From contig NZ_WBMS02000014.1 of the NCBI RefSeq assembly GCF_008923205.2, forward strand, positions 62,001 to 126,000: a stretch of DNA of 64,000 nucleotides, given 5' to 3'. The notes below the pieces were generated by a model. It searched no databases, had not been told where the DNA came from, and worked only from the letters and a program-made list of their open reading frames with translations. Each line of letters begins with the position of its first letter. Within the stretch, counting starts at the first letter, position 1. This DNA is from Actinomadura physcomitrii. GTDB taxonomy: Bacteria; Actinomycetota; Actinomycetes; Streptosporangiales; Streptosporangiaceae. The translations under genes were made by a program, and so were the position numbers. Positions 57,272 to 64,000 of the stretch are shown here, in pieces.

Positions 57272-58353
57272 TGAGCACGGACTTCTCCGATCTGCACGGC
57301 GAGCTCCGCGCCGTCGCGCGCGACCTGCTCGGCGGCGCCGGCCGGGACCGGGCGCCCGGGTGGAAGGCGATCGCCGCCTCCGGCTGGCCCGGCCTCGAGG
57401 TGCCGGAGGCGCTCGGCGGCTCGGGCGCCACCTTCGCGGAGGTCGCGGTCGTCCTGGAGGAGATGGGCCGGGCGGCGGCGTCCACCCCCTACTTCGGCAC
57501 GGCGGTCCTCAGCGTCGCAGCGCTCGACCTGCTGGAGCCGGGACCGGACAGGGACGAGCTGCTGCGCGGCATCGCGTCCGGGGCCGCGCTGCCGGCGGTC
57601 GCGCTGGCGGGCGACACCGGCACCGCCGTCGCCGCCCGGCCGCCGTTCCGCCTGGAACGCTCGGCGCGGGGCCTGCTGCTGCACGGCGACGCGGCGTTCG
57701 TGCCCGACGCGGCCGGGGCCGACCGGCTCCTGCTGCCCGCCCTCGCGCCCGGCGGCGAACCCGTCATGGTCGACGCGCGGCCGGACCTCGCGGGGATCCG
57801 CGTGACCGCGCAGCCGCTCCTGGACGCGTCGCGCGCCTTCGGCCGGGTGACCGCCGAGGCCGCGGTCGTGGCGGAGGGCGCGGTGCGGCGCTTCGCCGCG
57901 GACCCCGAAGCCGCCTTCCGGCACCTGGGCGACCGGGCCGCCGTGGCCGTCGCCTGCGACGGCCTCGGCCTGAGCGAGGCCATGCTCGACACGACCGTCG
58001 CCTACGTGGGCGTGCGGGAGCAGTTCGGCCGCCCGGTCGGATCCTTCCAGGCGGTCAAGCACGCCTGCGCCGACATGTTCGTCAGGGTCGCGGTGGCGCG
58101 CCGCCTCGTGGAGGCGGCCGCGCGGGCGCTGTCCGCCGGCGACCCGGACGGCTGGGTGGCGGCGTCCATGGCGAAGTCCTACGCTGGCGAGGCCGCGGTG
58201 GACGTCGCGGGGAAGGCGATGCAGCTGCACGGAGGCATGGGCTACACGTGGGAGAGCGGCGTCCACGTCCACCTGAAGCGCGCGATGCTCGACCGCTCCC
58301 TGTTCGGCTCGCCCGCGGCCCACCGGCGCCGCATCGCCCGCCGATACCGCTGA
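57271..58353 (+). CDS. Acyl-CoA dehydrogenase family protein (subunit 2 of pair 2)
   Basis: The 360-aa protein keeps the N-terminal GWPGLEVPEALGGSGATFAE, has a weak middle domain without the GFSEP-x-AGSD motif, and retains YVGVREQFGRPVGSFQAVKH and AMQLHGGMGYTWESGVHVHLKR (FAD-contacting C-terminal domain). It is the probable beta-type partner of the gene at 56060. ATG at 57271 shares one base with the upstream stop. It ends the acyl-CoA dehydrogenase operon. Confidence 0.9.
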   Translation: MSTDFSDLHGELRAVARDLLGGAGRDRAPGWKAIAASGWPGLEVPEALGGSGATFAEVAVVLEEMGRAAASTPYFGTAVLSVAALDLLEPGPDRDELLRGIASGAALPAVALAGDTGTAVAARPPFRLERSARGLLLHGDAAFVPDAAGADRLLLPALAPGGEPVMVDARPDLAGIRVTAQPLLDASRAFGRVTAEAAVVAEGAVRRFAADPEAAFRHLGDRAAVAVACDGLGLSEAMLDTTVAYVGVREQFGRPVGSFQAVKHACADMFVRVAVARRLVEAAARALSAGDPDGWVAASMAKSYAGEAAVDVAGKAMQLHGGMGYTWESGVHVHLKRAMLDRSLFGSPAAHRRRIARRYR

Positions 58354-58894
58354 TCGCGGGCGGCCGGCGAGGACTCCGGCGACACCGTGCCGCTCCGCCT
58401 CTTGCGTTTCGCGCCCGGATGAGGTGGACTCTGCGGCAAGACAATACAGATTCTCAGATCTTGTTCGGTCAGGTCGTCCGGGACCCGTGGCCGCCCGGGC
58501 GACCGGGGCGGGACGCGGATCGCCGCGACCTCATGGTAAGCCCATTATCGCTTAGAGAGAATCACACCAAAAAAAATAAGAATTTTCTTACCGATCGCGC
58601 GGCGGATCTCGTCCGGCCGTTCTCGCAGGACGCGCGGGCGCTCGATCCGGCATGCCGTCATTCCTTGATCTAAATAGCATAAGCCCTGCTCAGTCGAGGT
58701 ATTGACCGCCTTTTCGGAACGATGCTAAGCAGGTGCTCAACATCCTTGAGCGGCCGATCGGCGGCCCCGGGAGCAATGCGGAACGGTGTGCGCGCGACGG
58801 CCGCGCACCTGGCACAGGGAGGTCCCCCGTTGGGTGAGTTGTCCACGTCCGCCCGGCCGTCCGCCGGCGGGCGGACGCCCGGGCCGGTGCGCCG
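58354..58894. other. 541-bp intergenic region with an AT-rich core
   Basis: No convincing gene is seen in this gap, the largest in the window. It holds an AT-rich core at about 58530-58600, very different from the surrounding >70% GC sequence. Noticeable elements are an inverted repeat ACAA...TTGT with inner AGAT...ATCT (58441-58464), a GAGAGAAT patch near 58553, an A tract (58569-58576) and a perfect TAAGAA-TT-TTCTTA palindrome (58577-58590). It likely contains the promoter and operator of the molybdenum hydroxylase operon and possibly the acyl-CoA dehydrogenase operon terminator. Confidence 0.7.
58577..58590. promoter_or_regulatory. TAAGAA-TT-TTCTTA palindrome
   Basis: A perfect 14-bp AT-rich palindrome in the only strongly AT-rich stretch of the window, about 305 bp before the CoxL-like start. 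It could be an operator or a structural element of the promoter; no cognate regulator is evident nearby. Confidence 0.4.
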
Positions 58895-61252
58895 GTGACC
58901 GGCGCGCCGGCCACCGGCGCCCCGGCGGCCGCGGCGCGGTACGCCGGGACGCGGGTCCCGCGCGTGGAGGACCCGCGGCTGCTGACCGGGCACGGCACCT
59001 ACGTCGACGACGTGGTGCGGCCCGGGACGCTGCACGCCTGCTTCGTCCGCAGCCCGCTGGCCCGCGCCCGGATCGTCGGCGTCGACGCGGCCGAGGCCCT
59101 CGCCCTCGACGGCGTCCACGCCGTGTTCACCGCCGCGGACCTCAATCCGGACGTGCGCGAGCAGTGGTACACGCTGATCGGCAAGGACGTCCCGGACACC
59201 CCGCGCCCCCCGCTCGCCGAGGGCGAGGTCCGGTTCGTCGGCGATCCCGTCGCGATGGTGGTCGCCACCGACCGCTACGTCGCCGAGGACGCCGCCGAAC
59301 TGGTCGCCGTGGACTACGAGCCGCTGCCCCCGGTCGTCGACTACGCCGCCGCCGGGGAGTCCGGGGAGCTGGTGCACGAGGGCTACCCGGGCAACCTCGC
59401 GGGCGAGTTCCCCGGCGCGCCGTTCGAGGACGTCGAGCCGGTCTTCGCCGAGGCGCCCGTGGTCGTGCGGCGGACGATCCGCCAGCAGGCCTGCAGCCAG
59501 GTGCCGATCGAGACGCGCGGGATCGTCGCCGAATGGTCCGCGCCGAGCGGCGAGCTGACGATCTGGGCGGCGACGCAGTCCCCGCACGAGGTGCGGCTGT
59601 TCTGCTCCCGGCTGCTCGGACTGCCCGAGCAGCGGGTGCGGGTGGTGATGCGCGACACCGGCGGGGGCTTCGGCCAGAAGGTGATCCCGCAGCGCGAGGA
59701 CATGTGCGTCATGCTGGCCGCGCGCAAGGTGCCCGGCCCGCTGAAGTGGATCGAGGACCGGCGCGAGAACCTGCAGTCGGCGGGCATGTCCCGGCACGCG
59801 CACGCCGACACCCGCATCGCGCTCGGCTCCGACGGCGCGATCCTCGCCGCCGCGATCGACTACGTCGAGGACGTCGGCGCCTATCCGGTGCCGTGGCCGG
59901 TCGGGACGTCGGCGGCGGTCGGGATGTTCTTCCCCGGCCCGTACCGCGTCCCGAAGGCCGCGTGGGCGACGTCGTCGGTGTTCTCCAACACCTCCGGCCG
60001 CACCGCCTACCGGGGGCCGTGGCAGTTCGAGTCGCTGGCGCGGGAGCTGCTGCTGGACGCGGCCGCCCGCAAGCTGGGCCTCGACCCGGCCGAGGTGCGC
60101 CGCCGCAACCTGCTGCGCCGCGACGAGCTGCCCTACACCAACCCGTGCGGCATCCCCTACGACGACATCACCCCGCTGGAGACGTTCGAGCAGGCCCTCG
60201 AGATGCTCGACTACGAGGCGTTCCGCCGCGAGCAGGAGCGGGCCCGCGCCGAAGGGCGCTACATCGGCGTCGGGACCTGCACGTACGTGGAACCGACCTC
60301 GGCCGCCGTCGGGCTGCACGCCACCGAGGGCGCGACGATCCGGATCGAGCCGTCCGGCAAGGTCAACGTGTACGTGTCCGGCGGGTCGAGCGGCAACAGC
60401 ATCGAGACCACGGTCGTGCAGCTCACCGCCGACGCGCTCGGCGTGGACATCGCCGACGTCAGCACGGTCCAGGGCGACACGGCCGTCACCCCGTTCGGCG
60501 GCGGCGCGGCGGGCAGCCGCTCCGGCTCGATGACCGCGGGCGCCGTGGGCGAGACCGCGTCGGTGCTGCGGGAGCGGATCATCGCGATCGCCGCGCACCG
60601 GCTGGAGGCCGACCCCGGCGACATCGAGCTGGAGCACGGGCGCGCCGGCGTCCGCGGCGTGCCCGAGTCCGGCGTCACGCTCGCCGAGATCGCCAATGCC
60701 GCCTACTTCCAGCCGGAGACCCTGCCGCCGGGCGTGCCGGCGGGCCTGGAGGCCTCCGGCCGGTACCGGCCGGAGCACCCGCTCGTCTACGCCAACGCCA
60801 CCCACCTGTGCACCTGCGAGGTCGACATCGTCACCGGCGCGGTGAAACTGCTGCGCTACATCGTCAGTGAGGACTGCGGCCCCATGATCAACCCGAACGT
60901 GGTGGAGGGGCAGATCGCCGGCGGCGTCGTCCAGGGCATCGGCAACGCGCTCTGCGAGCACCTCGCCTACGACGCCGAAGGCAACCCCGTCGCCACCACC
61001 TTCATGGACTACCTGCTGCCCACGGCCGCCGAGATCCCCGACATCGAGTACGGCCACGTCGAGACGCCGTCGCCCGGCCCCGGCGGCTACAAGGGCGTCG
61101 GCGAGGGCGGCGCGATCGGGGCGCCGCCCGCGGTGGCGAACGCCGTCGCCGACGCGCTCGCCCCGTTCGGCGCCGAGATCACCAGCCTGCCGCTGACCCC
61201 CGAGACGATCGTCGCGCTGGTGCGCGGCGGGGACGGGACGGTGCCGCGATGA
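58895..61252 (+). CDS. Xanthine dehydrogenase/CoxL-family molybdopterin-binding large subunit
   Basis: The 785-aa protein has the molybdenum hydroxylase large-subunit layout: TRVPRVEDPRLLTGHGTYVDD at the N-terminus, GGGFGQK (256-262), the active-site loop AYRGPWQFE (371-379), and VGEGGAIGAPPAVANA near 725 with the catalytic Glu. The loop differs from form I CO dehydrogenase (AYRCSFR, with the Cu-binding Cys) and from form II (AYRGAGR), so CO oxidation is very unlikely. A hydroxylase for an aromatic or heteroaromatic carbon is more plausible. GTG at 58895 is weakly supported by upstream sequence. Its stop overlaps the FAD-subunit ATG. Confidence 0.92.
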   Translation: MTGAPATGAPAAAARYAGTRVPRVEDPRLLTGHGTYVDDVVRPGTLHACFVRSPLARARIVGVDAAEALALDGVHAVFTAADLNPDVREQWYTLIGKDVPDTPRPPLAEGEVRFVGDPVAMVVATDRYVAEDAAELVAVDYEPLPPVVDYAAAGESGELVHEGYPGNLAGEFPGAPFEDVEPVFAEAPVVVRRTIRQQACSQVPIETRGIVAEWSAPSGELTIWAATQSPHEVRLFCSRLLGLPEQRVRVVMRDTGGGFGQKVIPQREDMCVMLAARKVPGPLKWIEDRRENLQSAGMSRHAHADTRIALGSDGAILAAAIDYVEDVGAYPVPWPVGTSAAVGMFFPGPYRVPKAAWATSSVFSNTSGRTAYRGPWQFESLARELLLDAAARKLGLDPAEVRRRNLLRRDELPYTNPCGIPYDDITPLETFEQALEMLDYEAFRREQERARAEGRYIGVGTCTYVEPTSAAVGLHATEGATIRIEPSGKVNVYVSGGSSGNSIETTVVQLTADALGVDIADVSTVQGDTAVTPFGGGAAGSRSGSMTAGAVGETASVLRERIIAIAAHRLEADPGDIELEHGRAGVRGVPESGVTLAEIANAAYFQPETLPPGVPAGLEASGRYRPEHPLVYANATHLCTCEVDIVTGAVKLLRYIVSEDCGPMINPNVVEGQIAGGVVQGIGNALCEHLAYDAEGNPVATTFMDYLLPTAAEIPDIEYGHVETPSPGPGGYKGVGEGGAIGAPPAVANAVADALAPFGAEITSLPLTPETIVALVRGGDGTVPR

Positions 61253-62124
61253 AACCGCCGTCGTTCGAGTACCACGTCCCCGGGGACGTGGACGAGGCCG
61301 TCGGGCTGCTCGCCGACCTCGGCGAGGACGCCAAGGCCATCGCGGGCGGGCAGAGCCTCGTCCCGATGCTCGCGCTCCGGCTCGCCAACCCCGAGCACCT
61401 CGTGGACCTGCGCCGGCTCGACGGCCTGCGCGGCGTCGAGGAGCGCGGCGGGAGGGTCCGGATCGGCGCGGGCACCACGCAGGCGGCCGTCGCGCGGTCC
61501 GCCGAGGTCGCCCGGTCCGTCCCGCTGATGGCCCGCGCCACCCCGCTGATCGGGCACTTCCAGATCCGCAACCGCGGCACCGTCGGCGGGTCACTGGCGC
61601 ACGCCGACGCCTCCGCCGAGTACCCCGCCGTCGTCCTCGCGCTCGACGCGGAGCTGGAAGCGGTCTCGCCGCGCGGCACCCGCACCATCCCCGCCGGCGA
61701 CTTCTTCACCGGCCTGTGGAGCACCGCGCTGGACGAGGACGAGCTGCTGACCGCGGTCGACCTCCCGGTGCGCAGCGGCCGCAGCGGCTTCGCGATCGAG
61801 GAGTTCGCGCGGCGCGGCGGCGACTTCGCCATCGCCGGCGCGGCGGTCGCCGTCGAGCTGGACGGCTCGGGCCGCGTCGCCCGGTGCGGCATCGGGCTGT
61901 TCGGGCTCGGTTCCACGCCGCTGCGCGCCCCGGGCGCTGAGGCCGCCGTGACCGGTGCCGCCCTTACCGACATCGACGCGGACGAACTCGGGCGCACGGC
62001 CGTCGGGGAGCTGGACGCGGTCCCCGCCGACCTGCACGCGTCCGCGGACCACCGCGCGCACGTCGGCGCCGTCATCGTGGCGCGGGCATGGCGGCGCGCC
62101 GCCGAGGAGGCGGCGAATGGCTGA
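61249..62124 (+). CDS. CoxM-like FAD-binding subunit of a molybdenum hydroxylase
   Basis: The 291-aa medium subunit has IAGGQSLVPMLALRLANP near 36-53 (FAD) and GTVGGSLAHADASAEYP near 108-124 (FAD), typical of CoxM/CutM. It passes electrons from the Fe-S subunit to the acceptor through FAD. ATG at 61249 overlaps the large-subunit stop (ATGA), and its end overlaps the Fe-S subunit by eight bases. Confidence 0.94.
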   Translation: MKPPSFEYHVPGDVDEAVGLLADLGEDAKAIAGGQSLVPMLALRLANPEHLVDLRRLDGLRGVEERGGRVRIGAGTTQAAVARSAEVARSVPLMARATPLIGHFQIRNRGTVGGSLAHADASAEYPAVVLALDAELEAVSPRGTRTIPAGDFFTGLWSTALDEDELLTAVDLPVRSGRSGFAIEEFARRGGDFAIAGAAVAVELDGSGRVARCGIGLFGLGSTPLRAPGAEAAVTGAALTDIDADELGRTAVGELDAVPADLHASADHRAHVGAVIVARAWRRAAEEAANG

Positions 62125-62617
62125 CGTCACCGTCCGGATGCGGGTCAACGGCGGGCCGCGGAGCGCGTCCGTCCCGCCCCGGCTCACCCTCGCCGACTTC
62201 CTGCGCGAGCGGTGCGGGCTCACCGGCACCCACCTCGGCTGCGAGCACGGCGTGTGCGGGGCGTGCACGGTGCTGCTGGACGGGCAGGCCGTGCGGGCCT
62301 GCCTCGTCCTCGCCGTGCAGGCCGACGGCGCCGAGATCACCACCGTGGAGGGGATCGCCTCGCCGGACGGCGAGCTCTCCCCGGTGCAGCGGGCGTTCCG
62401 CGACCACCACGGGCTGCAGTGCGGGTTCTGCACGCCCGGGTTCGTCGTGTCCGTCACCGCGTTCCTGCGCGACAACCCCGGCCCCACCGACGAGCAGATC
62501 CGCGACGGCCTGTCCGGCAACCTGTGCCGCTGCACCGGCTACCAGGGGATCCTCAAGGCCGTCCGCGCGGCGGCGGGCGCGCCCGGCGGCACCGCCGCAC
62601 CGGAGGAGACCGGATGA
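62117..62617 (+). CDS. CoxS-like [2Fe-2S] subunit of a molybdenum hydroxylase
   Basis: The 166-aa protein carries the two cluster motifs of this family: Cys42, Cys47, Cys50 and Cys62 (plant-type) and Cys102, Cys105, Cys137 and Cys139 (CGFCTPG, CRCTGY). It relays electrons from the Mo site to FAD. The start lies inside the FAD-subunit gene and its stop overlaps the CoxG start, so all four cox-like genes are translationally coupled. Confidence 0.95.
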   Translation: MADVTVRMRVNGGPRSASVPPRLTLADFLRERCGLTGTHLGCEHGVCGACTVLLDGQAVRACLVLAVQADGAEITTVEGIASPDGELSPVQRAFRDHHGLQCGFCTPGFVVSVTAFLRDNPGPTDEQIRDGLSGNLCRCTGYQGILKAVRAAAGAPGGTAAPEETG

Positions 62618-63306
62618 GACTCGAAAACGCCTTCACGATCCCCGTGCCTGCGGACGAGGCATGGCGCGTCCTGCTCGACATCGAGCGGATCGCCCCCTGC
62701 GTCCCGGGCGCGGCGCTCACCTCCCGCGACGGCGACCGCTACCACGGGAAGGTCAAGGTCCGGCTCGGTCCGATCGGCCTCACCTACAGCGGGTCGGTCG
62801 CGTTCGTGTCCCTCGACGAGGACGCCGGGGTCGCGGTGCTGGAGGCCGCCGGGCGCGAGACCCGCGGCGGCGGCACCGCCAAGGCCGTCGTCACCTGCCG
62901 GCTCACCGGGCGCGGCGACGCCACCGACGTGCACGTGGAGACCGACCTCGCCATCACCGGCAAGCCCGCGCAGTTCGGCCGCGGCGCCCTCGCCGACGTG
63001 TCCGCCGCCCTCCTCGGCACGTTCGCCGCGAACCTCGCCGAGGAGATCGCGCCCGGCGGTGACGCGCCCCCGGTCCCGGACGCCTCCACCGGGACCGGGG
63101 ACGCGCCGCCCGCGTCCGCCGCCCCCGCGGAACCCGCGGCCCCCGAGGCACCCGCGGCCCCCGCCCGGCAGGCCGCGCCCGTGGACCTGCTCCGCACGGC
63201 CGGTCCGGGCGCGGTCCGCCTCGCCGCCGCCCCGGCCGCGGCCTCCCTCGCCCTGCTCGTGGTGCTCCTGGCCGTCCGCCGCCGGCGGCGGGCCGGGCGC
63301 CCGTAG
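62614..63306 (+). CDS. CoxG-like SRPBCC protein with C-terminal membrane anchor
   Basis: The 230-aa protein has a CoxG-type SRPBCC domain (MRLENAFTIPVPADEAWRVL, KVKVRLGPIGLTYSGSVAF), an alanine/proline-rich linker of about 50 residues and a single C-terminal transmembrane helix followed by RRRRRAG. CoxG recruits CO dehydrogenase-like enzymes to the membrane or delivers quinone. Its presence implies that this hydroxylase is membrane-associated and may feed electrons to the respiratory chain. ATG at 62614 overlaps the CoxS-like stop. Confidence 0.9.
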   Translation: MRLENAFTIPVPADEAWRVLLDIERIAPCVPGAALTSRDGDRYHGKVKVRLGPIGLTYSGSVAFVSLDEDAGVAVLEAAGRETRGGGTAKAVVTCRLTGRGDATDVHVETDLAITGKPAQFGRGALADVSAALLGTFAANLAEEIAPGGDAPPVPDASTGTGDAPPASAAPAEPAAPEAPAAPARQAAPVDLLRTAGPGAVRLAAAPAAASLALLVVLLAVRRRRRAGRP

Positions 63307-63337
63307 CCCATCCCCCCACCGAAGAGAAGAGGAAGCG

Positions 63338-64000
63338 ATGCCCGGACGAGTCGAAGGCAAGGTCGCGTTCATCACCGGAGCCGCCCGCGGCCAGGGACGC
63401 GCCCACGCCGTGCGCCTCGCGCAGGAAGGCGCGGACATCATCGCGGTCGACATCTGCAAGCAGCTCGACACCGTGCCGATCCCCATGTCCACCCCCGGGG
63501 ACCTCGACGAGACCGTGGCGCAGGTGAAGGCCACCGGCCGCCGCATCGTCGCCGCCCAGGCCGACGTCCGCGACTACGACGCGCTGAAGGCCGTCGTCGA
63601 CGACGGCGTCACCCAGCTCGGCCGGCTGGACATCGTCATCGCCAACGCCGGGCTCGCCGCCGACGGCGCCCCCATCCAGGACCTCGACGAGAAGCTGTGG
63701 GCCGACTCGATCGGCGTCAACCTGACCGGCGTCTTCCACACCGGCAAGGCCGCCATCCCGCACCTCATCGCCGGAGGGCGCGGCGGGTCCATCGTGCTGA
63801 CCAGCTCCGTCGGCGGCCTCAAGGCGCACCCGAACATCGCCAACTACGTCGCCGGCAAGCACGGCGTCGTCGGGCTCATGCGGTCGATGGCCGTGGAGCT
63901 CGCGCAGCACAACATCCGCGTCAACTCCGTCCACCCGACGCAGGTGGGCACGCCGATGCTGCTGAACGACCTGACCTACCGGATGTTCCGTCCCGACCTG
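63338..64000 (+). CDS. Mycofactocin-coupled-type SDR (C-terminus beyond window)
   Basis: The 221 visible codons start at ATG 63338 (GAAGAGGAAGCG upstream). They contain GKVAFITGAARGQGRAHA, AVDICKQLD, a long insert before VKATGRRIVAAQADVRD, ANAGLA, the catalytic Ser in LTSSVGG and NYVAGKHG (Tyr-x3-Lys). The RGQGR-x-HA motif, the VDIC strand and the insert between beta2 and beta3 are hallmarks of the mycofactocin-coupled SDR subfamily, which binds NAD(H) non-exchangeably and hands electrons to mycofactocin. It lies 31 bp after the CoxG-like gene. The last residues are outside the window. Confidence 0.92.
   Translation, partial: MPGRVEGKVAFITGAARGQGRAHAVRLAQEGADIIAVDICKQLDTVPIPMSTPGDLDETVAQVKATGRRIVAAQADVRDYDALKAVVDDGVTQLGRLDIVIANAGLAADGAPIQDLDEKLWADSIGVNLTGVFHTGKAAIPHLIAGGRGGSIVLTSSVGGLKAHPNIANYVAGKHGVVGLMRSMAVELAQHNIRVNSVHPTQVGTPMLLNDLTYRMFRPDL

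Noticed and set aside
58895..61252. Aerobic CO dehydrogenase (CoxL)
   Set aside because: The AYRCSFR loop with its Cu-binding cysteine is absent (AYRGPWQFE instead).
1..64000. Mobile elements, CRISPR, tRNA or rRNA genes
   Set aside because: No transposase or integrase motif, regular spaced repeats, or tRNA/rRNA-like sequence was recognised on reading both strands.

Overview
This is a roughly 72-74% GC actinobacterial chromosome segment. High-GC coding bias, frequent GTG starts, start-stop overlaps, apparent leaderless promoters, an F420-type luciferase-like oxidoreductase, steroid-style paired acyl-CoA dehydrogenases and a mycofactocin-coupled-type SDR all point to Actinomycetota. A large-genome soil actinomycete such as Actinomadura, Frankia or Mycobacterium relatives is plausible, but the genus cannot be fixed from the sequence. 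I see no rRNA, tRNA, CRISPR array, insertion sequence, integrase or origin.

Almost everything is a catabolic island for one or more hydrophobic, probably (poly)cyclic substrates. Layout: (1) 1-5.5 kb: SDR fragment, two paralogous aldehyde dehydrogenases flanking a cytochrome P450, a DoxX membrane protein. (2) 5.5-12.6 kb, minus strand: a 6-oxocamphor-hydrolase-type crotonase, Rieske oxygenase A with its 113-aa partner, a PaaX-type regulator, SDR, CoA-transferase and amidohydrolase. (3) 12.7-15.8 kb, plus: LLM oxidoreductase, CaiB/BaiF CoA-transferase, CitE-type lyase. (4) 15.9-19 kb: a non-catabolic interlude with an SDR-DUF2867 protein divergent from a photolyase. (5) 19.1-23.5 kb: AveC-like membrane protein, CbbQ/NorQ AAA+ ATPase, CbbO/NorD VWA protein, TetR. 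(6) 23.6-33 kb: aldehyde dehydrogenase, two more Rieske/110-aa-partner pairs, TauD dioxygenase, TetR regulator, SDR, AhpD/CMD-like protein, amidohydrolase, EthD-like protein. (7) 33-58.4 kb: divergent operons holding acyl-CoA ligases, MaoC hydratase, AcuI-like reductase, SMP-30 lactonase, a fourth Rieske oxygenase, Baeyer-Villiger monooxygenase, SDRs, TPP enzyme, aldehyde dehydrogenase, CoA-transferases, CitE lyase, a GntR/FadR regulator and four acyl-CoA dehydrogenase subunits. (8) 58.9-64 kb: a CoxLMSG-like molybdenum hydroxylase operon followed by a mycofactocin-coupled-type SDR that runs off the window.

The inferred logic is oxygenation (P450, Rieske, TauD, Mo-hydroxylase), dehydrogenation (SDR, ALDH), ring opening (Baeyer-Villiger plus lactonase, retro-Claisen crotonase, amidohydrolases), CoA activation, then beta-oxidation-like shortening and lyase cleavage. 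The substrate is unknown.

The two most notable signals are as follows. First, three Rieske alpha subunits are each translationally coupled to the same uncharacterised ~110-aa protein, with no canonical beta subunit, ferredoxin or reductase anywhere in the window. Second, a 14-bp operator (ATCMTTACAAKGAT) lies in three divergent promoter regions (37.1, 50.6 and 53.9 kb); it most likely defines the local regulon of the GntR/FadR protein at 53 kb.
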